A stretch of 64,000 bases of DNA, from the NCBI GenBank assembly GCA_023393915.1, contig JAEXBS010000096.1, positions 253,440 through 317,439 of the forward strand, given 5' to 3'. This document shows positions 16,128 to 24,561 of the stretch, in pieces; position 1 is the stretch's first letter, and every line of letters begins with the position of its first letter. The position numbers and the translations under genes were made by a program. This stretch comes from Bacteroidota bacterium (GTDB lineage: Bacteria; Bacteroidota; Bacteroidia; Flavobacteriales; Weeksellaceae). A model generated the notes under the pieces. The model had not been told where the DNA came from. It did not search any database and saw only the letters and a program-made list of their open reading frames with translations.

Positions 16128-17732
16128 TTAGTTATTTAGTGTCAAAGGTTCTGTAGCTAGATCTTTATTATAGAAGGAACCTTTGTTTTCTTTCATTAAT
16201 AGAGAGTGCTTGATAATTAAGTAGGAAATATTCACTAGATTTCTTAGTTCAGAGAGTTCTGGGGAGAGTACAGAATAATTGTATAGTTCTGTAACTGCTT
16301 CGTAAATTTCTCTTTGTTTCTTTTTTGCCAGCTCCAAGCGAGAGTTGCTTCGCACGATTGCCACCAGATCGCTCATGAGTTCTTGAAGTTGTTTGCGCAA
16401 ATAGGTTATTAAAACCATTTCGTCCATGATTTTCATACCCTCTTCGTTCCATTCTGGCGTCTTAGAAAGTGCTTCATAGTTGAACGCGTCTTTTTTAAGT
16501 AGTTCCACGGTTCTCATTGCTGCGTTGTGACCAAAAACCAAACCTTCAAGTAAGGAATTAGATGCTAGGCGATTGGCTCCGTGAAGTCCTGAATTGGTAC
16601 ATTCTCCTACAGCAAAGAGGTTTCTAATGGAACTTTGTCCATCCCGGTCGATTACAATTCCTCCCATCAGGTAATGACAAGCGGGAACCACTGGAATCAG
16701 TTCATTGAACGGATCGATTCCTTCGTCTAGGCATTTTTGATAGATGTTAGGGAAATGTTCTTTGAATTTTTTTTGCTCCATTTCTCGGCAATCCAGTCCA
16801 ACGTAGTTCTCTCCACTTCGAATCAATTCATTGTCAATAGCTCGAGCTACAATATCACGAGAGGCTAATTCCTCTCTAGGATCGTATTTGTGCATGAAAG
16901 GCTCCCCATTTTTGGTTCTTAGCTTAGCCCCATCTCCACGAACCGCTTCGGAAATAAGAAAGAGCATACCGTCTCTTTTTGAATAAAGTGCTGTAGGATG
17001 GAACTGATAATATTGCATATGAGAAACCTTTCCACGGGCTCGGTGCACAAAGGCAATACCGTCTCCCGTCGCAATGATAGGGTTCGTCGTATTTTTATAC
17101 ACGTGTCCCGCTCCACCGGTAGCCACTAGGGTGATTTTGGCTGTAATTCGCTTGATGTTCCCGCTTTTTTGGTCGAGCACATAGGCACCAAAGCACGTAA
17201 TATTATCTAAGTCCAATTCTTTTTCTGGAATCTGGTGCTCCGTAATCAGGTCGACTACATAATGGTAATCCAGGATGGTAATGTTTTCCGATCGGTTGGC
17301 CGTTTCTAAAAGAGCTCTTTCAATTTCAAATCCGGTAATGTCTTTATGATGAACAATGCGGTTTTCCGTATGTCCCCCCTCTCTTCCAAGTTTGTACTCG
17401 CCGTTTTTACCTTGATCAAAATGGGTTCCCCAAGCGACAAGCTCCTTAAAACGAGCAGGTCCTTCTTTGATCACCATTTCAACGACTTCTTTTATGTTTT
17501 CGCCGTCGCCCGCCCGCATGGTGTCCTCGATATGCTTTTCGAAGTTGTCTTGGTCAAAATCCGTAACCACCGCAAGACCGCCTTGAGCGTATTTCGTGTT
17601 GCTTTCGTCTTCGTCCGCTTTGGTCACAATGGTAATCCTAGCGTTAGGAAGTTGTTCAGAAATTTTAATGGCGTAGGAGAGTCCGGAAATCCCCGAACCA
17701 ATCACCAGAACGTCCGTATCGGTTATCTGCAT
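16128..17732 (-). CDS. nadB: L-aspartate oxidase
   Basis: A 534-aa flavoprotein that oxidises aspartate to iminoaspartate for quinolinate synthesis. The FAD loop is VIGSGISGLS (residues 10-19), and SNTKYAQGG, HHKDITGFEIERALLE, FHPTALY and GANRLASNSLLEGLVFG are conserved family motifs. The C-terminal helical domain is complete. First gene of nadB-nadC, with a consensus -7 box at 17759. Confidence 0.96.
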   Translation of the reverse strand: MQITDTDVLVIGSGISGLSYAIKISEQLPNARITIVTKADEDESNTKYAQGGLAVVTDFDQDNFEKHIEDTMRAGDGENIKEVVEMVIKEGPARFKELVAWGTHFDQGKNGEYKLGREGGHTENRIVHHKDITGFEIERALLETANRSENITILDYHYVVDLITEHQIPEKELDLDNITCFGAYVLDQKSGNIKRITAKITLVATGGAGHVYKNTTNPIIATGDGIAFVHRARGKVSHMQYYQFHPTALYSKRDGMLFLISEAVRGDGAKLRTKNGEPFMHKYDPREELASRDIVARAIDNELIRSGENYVGLDCREMEQKKFKEHFPNIYQKCLDEGIDPFNELIPVVPACHYLMGGIVIDRDGQSSIRNLFAVGECTNSGLHGANRLASNSLLEGLVFGHNAAMRTVELLKKDAFNYEALSKTPEWNEEGMKIMDEMVLITYLRKQLQELMSDLVAIVRSNSRLELAKKKQREIYEAVTELYNYSVLSPELSELRNLVNISYLIIKHSLLMKENKGSFYNKDLATEPLTLNN

Positions 17733-17758
17733 AGAGTAGTGGAACTAAATAATTAACT

Positions 17759-17766
17759 CAAAGGTA
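17759..17766 (-). promoter_or_regulatory. -7 box of nadBC
   Basis: TACCTTTG on the minus strand, 26 nt upstream of the nadB ATG; matches TAnnTTTG. Confidence 0.6.
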
Positions 17767-17784
17767 AAAAAAAGAGGCTACTGC

Positions 17785-18411
17785 TTATAAAAATTCAATA
17801 AGCTTTTCTTCAGGCTTACGCACTTTTTTGAGCGTCTGAAAAGGATCCTCAGGCGATCGATAACCTAACGCAAGAGTGACGGAAGGCCATTCTTTCGCTG
17901 GATCTATCGGAAGAGCGTTCGTAAGAATTTTATCGTCGAATCCCTCCATGGGACTCGAATCGATGTTCTCAAGTGCGGCGGCAAAAAGCAAATGCCCTAG
18001 CACGATATAAGTTTGGTTCTTAGACCAGTCCCAAAGTCGCTCAGCACCTATTTTAGTTCTAAATCCTTGAATGCTTGTCTTAAAGCCTTCTAAACTTTCG
18101 ATGGACTGCTCTCTTACCTGAGTAATGTGCTTTAAATAACCTTCAATATAGTGGTCTTCGATGTCTTTTTTGGCAGTGATCACAAAGAGGTGTGAACAGC
18201 TTTTTACTTGGGAAGGATTAAAAAAAGCAGGCTCCACTTTTTCTAAAGCCTCTTTCGATTCCAGTACGTATATTTTATAAGGTTGTAGTCCTAGGCTGGA
18301 GGCGGAGAGCCTTCCTGCGTTAAGAATTCGGGAAACGACCTCTGAAGGTACTTTTTCAGCTGTAAATTTCTTGGCCGAATATCTTTTTTCTAATGATTTG
18401 ATGTAATCCAT
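17785..18411 (-). CDS. Nitroreductase family NAD(P)H-dependent oxidoreductase
   Basis: A 208-aa FMN-dependent enzyme of the NfsB type. RYSAKKF near the N-terminus is the FMN-phosphate motif, SSLGLQPYKIYVL and the C-terminal DPAKEWPSVTLALGYR complete the fold. It reduces nitro or quinone compounds in vitro as a class; the natural substrate is unknown. Its start is fixed by a -7 box TAATTTTG (18416-18423) only 4 nt before the ATG, which predicts a leaderless mRNA. Confidence 0.9.
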   Translation of the reverse strand: MDYIKSLEKRYSAKKFTAEKVPSEVVSRILNAGRLSASSLGLQPYKIYVLESKEALEKVEPAFFNPSQVKSCSHLFVITAKKDIEDHYIEGYLKHITQVREQSIESLEGFKTSIQGFRTKIGAERLWDWSKNQTYIVLGHLLFAAALENIDSSPMEGFDDKILTNALPIDPAKEWPSVTLALGYRSPEDPFQTLKKVRKPEEKLIEFL

Positions 18412-18415
18412 GCTA

Positions 18416-18423
18416 CAAAATTA
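18416..18423 (-). promoter_or_regulatory. -7 box abutting the nitroreductase start
   Basis: TAATTTTG on the minus strand, with only 4 nt (tagc) before the ATG at 18411. Transcription would begin at or next to the start codon. Confidence 0.5.
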
Positions 18424-18470
18424 GTCAATTTTGATTTGCATCAGCGAGGATTTATTCTTAAGGAAATGCA

Positions 18471-18569
18471 TTAGAATAATGCTTCTATATCAGGATTTTC
18501 AAAATCTTTGCCAATTTCAAGAGGTCCGTTAGTGTCGGCATAAACTGCTAGAACGGCTAACTGCTCTCA
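18471..18569 (-). pseudogene. Degenerate 3' end of an rnhA copy
   Basis: The minus strand encodes about 32 codons that align with the end of rnhA (21012-21488): NGPLEI, then FENPD, then LF before the stop match the intact gene, and LAV upstream also matches. Similarity begins close to the last catalytic aspartate position (D131 of the intact protein), where the remnant has a stop codon. The remnant is three residues longer between LAV and NGPLEI. It lies in the same orientation as rnhA with about 2.4 kb of accessory DNA between, as expected of a duplicated target end made by site-specific integration or of an old gene-end replacement. Confidence 0.7.
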
Positions 18570-18968
18570 CTTTGATGATAGAATTGTCTATACTTTAATT
18601 TTTCTGTTGCTTTAAATATAAGCCGACAAAAGATCCAATTCACGCCTATCGGAGTCAAGATCATATATGATATTCCAGAAATCCGTGACACATTGATTTT
18701 TTAACGTTTTGGTTAGTGTAGGAGCAGGAATAAGGGCAAAATTCATGATGAGGTTCGCAGGACGATGAAACCCTAATTCCAAAACAGAAGAAGTCGTTTG
18801 TCCTAGCTAGTTCTACAAATTAATTAGTCAAGAATTCCACAGCCAAAATTCCATTATTCATAGACATTAACACTATTATCACAAAAAATTTGTAAAGAAA
18901 TGTAGAACAATTGATTTTTATTTTTTAAATTTAGCCAAAACTTTTACCCTGTCCTTAGATTTTTCGAG
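18570..18968. other. Gene-poor stretch at island edge
   Basis: Apart from the short minus-strand frame at 18612-18807 I see no gene. Just before the lipoprotein ATG, TAAATTTA at 18926-18933 resembles a -7 box with one mismatch. Confidence 0.4.
18612..18746 (-). pseudogene. Short unassigned open frame, possible gene remnant
   Basis: The minus strand has an open frame of about 65 codons with no upstream start, ending at 18612; an internal ATG at 18746 gives 44 aa starting MNFALIPAPTLTKTL and ending DLDSDRRELDLLSAYI. The composition looks protein-like, but I recognise no family. It lies just beyond the rnhA remnant, on the island side, and may be debris of an earlier gene. Confidence 0.3.
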
Positions 18969-20292
18969 ATGCGTTAGTTGTTTCCTGATATTTTTCACGT
19001 CTTTAACGTTACTGAGTTGTATCAATGATAGAAATGAATCGATTGAAGATAGCTTAATTGAGTTATCTGTAAAGGATTACAAGAAGCTTTCTCCTTGGAA
19101 TGAAAATGAGATTCTGGTTAAGAATGTACAAAAAAGTTTTATTAAGGGAATTAATGTTGAAAATTTTGTAAGTCAGTATGGAAATGTTTATTGGGACTAT
19201 GCTATTACTTTTAATGACATTCAGAAGGCAGGTTTAGCTATTCCCGTAGTGAAGAATAATAAGATCAATCTTTTGTTGAAAGCGACTATTACAGATGATA
19301 TTATTCATTTACAATTGGTCACTAACCCGCATCCTATTGAATTTTTCAGCAACTTAATTTTCACAGATAAAACCTCACTGAAATTCCACGAAGGAGGCGC
19401 AAACTCATTCAATGATTTATTATCCTTAAGTATCGAAAAGAAAGCAGTGATGGAATACAACTGCAGTTACAAGACAATCACGGTGGGATGTGTAAATGGA
19501 CAAACCGATTGTACCGATGTTTCTTATACGATTTCGGAATGTAGTTGGATCGATTCTGGCGGGAGAGATTTTGAATCTATCGAATTGATTGAATTTGGTG
19601 GCGGAGGTGGCGGGGGAAGTAGCAGTCAAAATCCAATTACCTTAATAAATCCATGTTCGATTATCAAAACACAAACTACAAATGCGAATTATCAAAATAA
19701 AATTTCAGAACTTAAAAAAACAAGCGTACTGAACAAACCCTATGAGTCTGGATATTCTGAAGACAAACAAGGGAATTTCACCAAACTCAAAACTTCAGAA
19801 TCAACAAGTTCGTCTGACGGTCTTAAAGTACCCATCAATTCGAATACAAAAGGCTATATTCATACTCACCAAAATGATTACGAAACAGGTAGAACAGATG
19901 GCGACAATAACCCTGAAATCAGAAAACCCATAAGGATATTTTCACCTGCGGATGTTAACGCTTTAATGGAAATAGCAAAGCAAAGAACTAATCAGGATTA
20001 TTCTGATATTTATGCAACAATGGTATCGTCAGACGGCACTTACATGCTGAAATTCACTGGCGGATCTTCTGATATTAAAACCGGTTTTGGAACCAGAGAA
20101 TGGCGAATCGAATTCCGCAACTATATAATTAGAGAAAAAGGACCCTTAGTAGCGAAATTTTTAGGGTTTGTGTCAAAAGAAATGAAAATTAACAATATAG
20201 CCCTCTTTAAATTAAAAGATAGTGGTAGTATTCAAGAAATAAAATTAAATCCGAGCATACCAAACCGGATTATCACTTCAGACTGTCCTTAA
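18969..20292 (+). CDS. Lipoprotein with C-terminal JAMM/MPN-like domain, apparent frameshift at the start
   Basis: The frame is open from 18871 but has no usable start until GTG 19249 (347 aa), which would cut the conserved N-terminus. An ATG at 18969 is one frame off; removing one T at 18974-18975 gives a textbook lipoprotein signal MRSCFLIFFTSLTLLSC. So the gene most likely starts there and carries a one-base insertion or sequencing error (about 440 aa). The middle is Cys-containing with a Gly/Ser linker (near 19600). The C-terminal part has YIHTHQND followed by FSPADVNAL, resembling the HxH...SxxD metal site of JAMM proteases. Similar proteins are frequent in flavobacterial accessory regions. 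Function unknown. Confidence 0.6.
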
Positions 20293-20309
20293 TTCTAAAA
20301 TGTAGAATA

Positions 20310-20882
20310 ATGAAAAAAATAACTTTACTTTTCTCTTTTATTGCTTTTATCTCTTGTAAAGCACAATCTATTATATCGATAGAAGAAGCTTCAAAGTATT
20401 ACATGTCCGCTGAAGGATTACCTGAGAGCGTCCAATATGTAAAAGACATTAATAAACGCTTGGATCAATTTACTGGGACTTGGAAAGGAAGTTATGAAGG
20501 AAAAAGCTATGAGTTTAGATTTGTGAAAAGAGAATATTTCGGGTCATACTCTGTGAAATGGGATGAAATTATTGGAAGGGTTTCCATCAAGAAAGACAAT
20601 CAAATAATCTTCAACACCATTAATATTGCTGATGATCAAAAAACATTTTTGAGAGGATCAAATTTGCAAAACAAAGTTTACGTCATGTACTTCGCTGCAA
20701 ATGCGGATTGTAACGATAGTGGAGATGTATTCATAGAAGTTTCTAAATCGAATACGAATCAAATGACTTTATATTTTATGAGAGATAATGATATTCTTGT
20801 AAATATTGAGCAAAAATGCCCCAATTATTCTACTTATGTACCTTTATTGCCACAGGATAAGATGATTTTAGTTAAACAGTAA
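20310..20882 (+). CDS. DUF6705-like lipoprotein
   Basis: A 190-aa protein with a lipoprotein signal (MKKITLLFSFIAFISC, C16 as the lipid anchor). The mature part has the pattern LDQFTGTWKGSYEGKSYEF, a beta-barrel-like opening that I associate with DUF6705 of Chryseobacterium relatives (name from memory). It starts 17 bp after the JAMM-like gene, in the same direction, so the two form an operon and perhaps a functional pair at the outer membrane. No enzyme motif is visible. The following 129 bp to rnhA hold nothing I can identify. Confidence 0.65.
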   Translation: MKKITLLFSFIAFISCKAQSIISIEEASKYYMSAEGLPESVQYVKDINKRLDQFTGTWKGSYEGKSYEFRFVKREYFGSYSVKWDEIIGRVSIKKDNQIIFNTINIADDQKTFLRGSNLQNKVYVMYFAANADCNDSGDVFIEVSKSNTNQMTLYFMRDNDILVNIEQKCPNYSTYVPLLPQDKMILVKQ

Positions 20883-21011
20883 ACTAAAAACATTAATGAA
20901 TTCGCGAAACTAAAGTTATATGAAAGATGTAAGGAGATTAAAATTAGTAACCGCAATAGATTTAATTAGGAAATATTACGTGATTTTCGTTAAGTCTTTA
21001 AATAAGAAGAA

Positions 21012-21488
21012 CTAAAATAATGTAGTAGCATCGGGATTTTCAAAACCTTCATCGATTTCGAGAGGACCGTTTTTGTAGGCGATAACCGCAAGAGCGTCAC
21101 ATCTTTCATTTTCTATATGCCCACTATGACCTTTAATCCAATGAAAGGTGGGAGAATGGAGTTGAAGAAGCGGAAGTAAGCGTTTCCATAAATCAGGATT
21201 TTTCACGTTTTTAAATCCTCTTTTTTGCCAATTTTGAAGCCAGCCTTTATTTATAGCATCTGCGACGTAGCGGCTGTCCGTATGAATATGGATCTCGTGT
21301 CCACTCGATTTTAGATTCTCGAGCGAAACGATTACAGCCAAAAGTTCCATTCGGTTATTTGTGGTCAAAGTAAATCCTTTGGAAAAGGTTTTGACCAGTC
21401 CCGTTTCTTCTGCTCGCATTAAAATTCCGTAGCCACCTGGTCCAGGATTCTTACTGCATGCACCGTCCGTGAAGATATTGATTTTCAA
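21012..21488 (-). CDS. rnhA: Ribonuclease HI
   Basis: Degrades the RNA strand of RNA-DNA hybrids. At 158 aa the catalytic set is complete: D8 in FTDGACSKNPGPGG, E48 in NNRMELLAV, D71 in HTDSRYV and D131 in NERCDALAV, with H121 in KGHSGH. It starts 13 bp after dnaB and forms an operon with it. The last 28 codons after D131 are duplicated in degenerate form at 18471-18569, so this end may have arrived with the intervening island. Confidence 0.95.
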   Translation of the reverse strand: MKINIFTDGACSKNPGPGGYGILMRAEETGLVKTFSKGFTLTTNNRMELLAVIVSLENLKSSGHEIHIHTDSRYVADAINKGWLQNWQKRGFKNVKNPDLWKRLLPLLQLHSPTFHWIKGHSGHIENERCDALAVIAYKNGPLEIDEGFENPDATTLF

Positions 21489-21501
21489 TGTGTAAACTTA
21501 A

Positions 21502-23100
21502 TTAAAAAGGAGCTTCGTCGTCATCGAAATCATTCATTGAAGAACCGGTCAGTCCCGTATAATTGCTATTGTCTGGCGCATCAAATGCTTGCGTAGGATC
21601 AATACCAGCTTTTAGGTTATTCATTGCTGAAAGGTCTTGATTCGCAAAATTAGCACCGCCGTATCCCAAAGAATAATCTTGTCCCATTACATCTAAATCT
21701 GTAAATTTTCCTAGGTTTTTGATAAAAGACAGTCGAACATCTTCCGTAGCTCCGTTTCTGTGTTTCGCTATGATAATTTCTGCTTGGTTCTCGGTTCTCG
21801 TTTCGTTTCCAACCTCATCATTGTCCCAGAACTCTAATTTATAGTACTCAGGTCTAAAGATAAAGGAAACGATATCGGCATCCTGTTCAATCGCTCCTGA
21901 TTCTCTTAAGTCGGATAATTGAGGTCTTTTGTTGGTTCTAGCCTCCACACTTCTGGAAAGCTGAGAAAGAGCAATTACAGGAACATTGAGTTCCTTTGCA
22001 ATGGCTTTTAAGGAACGCGAAATCATCGAGATTTCTTGTTCACGATTCCCTACATTTTTCCCTCCAGAACTTGCGGTCATTAACTGAAGATAATCGACCA
22101 TGATCACTTTTACACCATGCTGCATCACGAGTCTTCGGCATTTGGCTCGAAAATCAAAAACAGAAAGAGATGGGGTTTCATCTATGTACAAAGGAGCATT
22201 CTCTAGTTCAGAAACGTTTGTGTATAAACGGTCCCATTCTTCTTGTGACATATCTCCTTTCCTTAGCTTTTCAGAAGAAATTCCGGTTTCGGAAGAAATC
22301 ATCCTGGTGATCAATTGCACGGAAGCCATTTCTAAGGAAAACAGTGCTAATGGAATTTTATGTTGAACGGAAATGTTTCTTGCCATAGAAAGCAAAAAAG
22401 CGGTTTTACCCATGGCAGGTCTTGCAGCAATAATAATTAAATCAGAATTCTGCCACCCTCCGGTCGCTCGGTCCAATGCTGTAAATCCAGAAGGAATTCC
22501 TGAAAGTCCTTCCTTATCTTTGAGGGAAGTGATTTTATCAATAGCTTCTTTTACAAGAGTGTTGGCTGTATCGAATCCTTTTTTTATCGTACCGTTTGTA
22601 ATATCAAAAAAACTTTGCTCTGTTTTATCAAGCAATTCGAAAACATCAGTCGAATCCTTATAGGATTGATCAATCACTTCTCCAGAAACATTGATTAGAC
22701 TGCGTAGAATGTATTTTTCTAAAATAATTCGAACGTGGTATTCAATATGGGCAGAAGAGCTTACTCCTAAGGTCAGTTCTATAATGTATTGATCACCTCC
22801 AGCTAGTGCAAGTTTCTCTTGTTTCTTTAGCTCCTGAATGACGGTCATTAAATCCACCGGATTCTGATTGTTGAAAAGGTGTACAACCACTTCATAGATG
22901 ACCTGGTGTCTAGGATCATAAAAGTGCTCAGCGTGCAAAAGGTCGAACGCATGGTCGAGACCTTTTTTATCAATTAGCACAGTTCCTAAAACAAGCTTTT
23001 CAAAATCCACTGCATTAGGAGGCATTTTCCCCTGTGAAATAGAGAGTTCTTTTGCGAAATTTCCGTGAATAAGTGAAGATAAAGTTTCCTTTTGTGCCAT
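21502..23100 (-). CDS. dnaB: Replicative DNA helicase
   Basis: The hexameric 5'-3' helicase of the replication fork, 532 aa. An N-terminal helical domain (residues 25-175) is followed by the RecA-like ATPase with Walker A ARPAMGKTA (226-234), VIMVDYLQLM (Walker B), SQLSRSVE and the RESGAIEQDADI arginine-finger region. The C-terminal tail is acidic (NDFDDDEAPF). No intein is present. A -7 box TATCTTTG (23105-23112) ends 4 nt before the ATG, so the mRNA is probably leaderless. Operon with rnhA. Confidence 0.96.
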   Translation of the reverse strand: MAQKETLSSLIHGNFAKELSISQGKMPPNAVDFEKLVLGTVLIDKKGLDHAFDLLHAEHFYDPRHQVIYEVVVHLFNNQNPVDLMTVIQELKKQEKLALAGGDQYIIELTLGVSSSAHIEYHVRIILEKYILRSLINVSGEVIDQSYKDSTDVFELLDKTEQSFFDITNGTIKKGFDTANTLVKEAIDKITSLKDKEGLSGIPSGFTALDRATGGWQNSDLIIIAARPAMGKTAFLLSMARNISVQHKIPLALFSLEMASVQLITRMISSETGISSEKLRKGDMSQEEWDRLYTNVSELENAPLYIDETPSLSVFDFRAKCRRLVMQHGVKVIMVDYLQLMTASSGGKNVGNREQEISMISRSLKAIAKELNVPVIALSQLSRSVEARTNKRPQLSDLRESGAIEQDADIVSFIFRPEYYKLEFWDNDEVGNETRTENQAEIIIAKHRNGATEDVRLSFIKNLGKFTDLDVMGQDYSLGYGGANFANQDLSAMNNLKAGIDPTQAFDAPDNSNYTGLTGSSMNDFDDDEAPF

Positions 23101-23104
23101 TAAG

Positions 23105-23112
23105 CAAAGATA
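23105..23112 (-). promoter_or_regulatory. -7 box abutting the dnaB start
   Basis: TATCTTTG on the minus strand followed by ctta and the ATG at 23100; spacing of 4 nt predicts transcription from the start codon. Confidence 0.5.
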
Positions 23113-23246
23113 GTTTTTTTGATGACCGAATAAAAAGTTTTAATTCACAATCCCAAGACGCAGCTATATAAACTATTGATTAACAGTGTTAAGGATTGTT
23201 AATAAGTTGTTTTCTTTCCTTTTTGGTTCTAATGGTTCCTAAAGAA

Positions 23247-24488
23247 TTAGTAATTCATTTTTCGAAGTTTTGGATTGGTTCTACCCACGAGTAATGCAAT
23301 GAGTAGAGTCATGGAGCCTCCAAAAACGACAGACCGTGCAACACCTAAAAATTTAGCTGCAACTCCACTTTCAAATTGGCCTAGTTCATTACTGGACATA
23401 ATGAAAATGGAATTTACGCTAAGGACTCTTCCTCGAATGTGTTCCGGTGTTTTTAATTGGACAATTGTCCCTCGAATGACTACAGAGATTCCGTCAAGCA
23501 TGCCACTGAGCATAAGAAAGACAAAAGAAAGCCAATACCACTGAGAGAGTCCAAATCCGATAATGCAAAGTCCAAATCCAGCCACAGCAACAAGCAGTAT
23601 TTTTCCCTGATTTTTCCTTAGTGGCACAAAAGCTAATGTGGCAATAATAATCATAGCTCCAATATCAGAGGCTGCATTTAAGAAGCCAAATCCTTGGGAT
23701 CCTACTCCTAAAAGGTCTCGAGCAAAGACCGGGATCATAGCCACTGCACCCCCAAATAGTACGGCGAACATGTCAAGGATTTGTGCTCCAAAGATTTCTT
23801 TCGTTTTGTAAATATAGCTTAGCCCTTCTTTCATGCTTTTAAGTACTGGGGTACGCTCTGTGGTTTTGATTTCACTAGGGAAAAGTGGGAGTCTCCAAAA
23901 GAATAAGGAGGCCAAAAACATTAATCCCACAACGATAAAAAGAGTTCCAGGAATTCCAAACCAATGAATGAAGAATCCTCCTAGCGCATGTCCTGATACT
24001 GAAGCGGTTAGAAAGGTAGCTTGATTTACTGTAATGGCTGCAGGAAGTCGGATAGGGCCTACTATTTTAGGAATCATTGAGGGAACTAAGGGTCCTAAAA
24101 AGGCCCGACAGAATCCCGTTAAAAAGACAGTGGCATAAATGAAGTAGGAAAATTCTTTTCCCGAAAAATGATGCAAATCACTTTGGAAAAAAGCTATTAA
24201 AGCAAGTATACCGATTAAAGCGACGTATAGGTAATTGCAGGTAAGTAGTAGTCGTTTCTTTTCTGAGTTGTCAATAACGTGTCCCGCATAGAGCGCTGAA
24301 GAAACCGCAGGAATGACTTCCGAGAGTCCAATGAGTCCAATGGCAAAAGGATCTTTTGTCAAATCATAAATCCACCAACCTAAAAGTGTGGCGAGCATTC
24401 TAAAAGATAGCACTAGGAAAAAACGCCCTAGAATCAATTGCCGAAATACAGGAATCAAAAGCGTTTTAATCGGCTCTCTAGATATCAT
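23247..24488 (-). CDS. MFS transporter
   Basis: A 413-aa major facilitator protein with about 12 hydrophobic segments. GWWIYDLTKDPFAIGLIGL, then AGHVIDNSEKKRLLLTCNYL, is the loop-2/3 arrangement of the enterobactin-exporter-like (EntS/MFS_3) group, and GRVLSVNSIFIMSSNELGQF is its helix-11 region. Substrate unknown; such proteins export small metabolites or drugs from the inner membrane. A -7 box TACCTTTG (24493-24500) lies 4 nt before the ATG. Single gene. Confidence 0.87.
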   Translation of the reverse strand: MISREPIKTLLIPVFRQLILGRFFLVLSFRMLATLLGWWIYDLTKDPFAIGLIGLSEVIPAVSSALYAGHVIDNSEKKRLLLTCNYLYVALIGILALIAFFQSDLHHFSGKEFSYFIYATVFLTGFCRAFLGPLVPSMIPKIVGPIRLPAAITVNQATFLTASVSGHALGGFFIHWFGIPGTLFIVVGLMFLASLFFWRLPLFPSEIKTTERTPVLKSMKEGLSYIYKTKEIFGAQILDMFAVLFGGAVAMIPVFARDLLGVGSQGFGFLNAASDIGAMIIIATLAFVPLRKNQGKILLVAVAGFGLCIIGFGLSQWYWLSFVFLMLSGMLDGISVVIRGTIVQLKTPEHIRGRVLSVNSIFIMSSNELGQFESGVAAKFLGVARSVVFGGSMTLLIALLVGRTNPKLRKMNY

Positions 24489-24492
24489 TGCG

Positions 24493-24500
24493 CAAAGGTA
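24493..24500 (-). promoter_or_regulatory. -7 box abutting the MFS gene start
   Basis: TACCTTTG on the minus strand, 4 nt (cgca) before the ATG at 24488; leaderless-type spacing. Confidence 0.5.
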
Positions 24501-24561
24501 AAGAAACGGATGGTGTTTTTTGCTCAGGAGCGTTAAAAAATAGTTGGTTTATTATTAGTAT

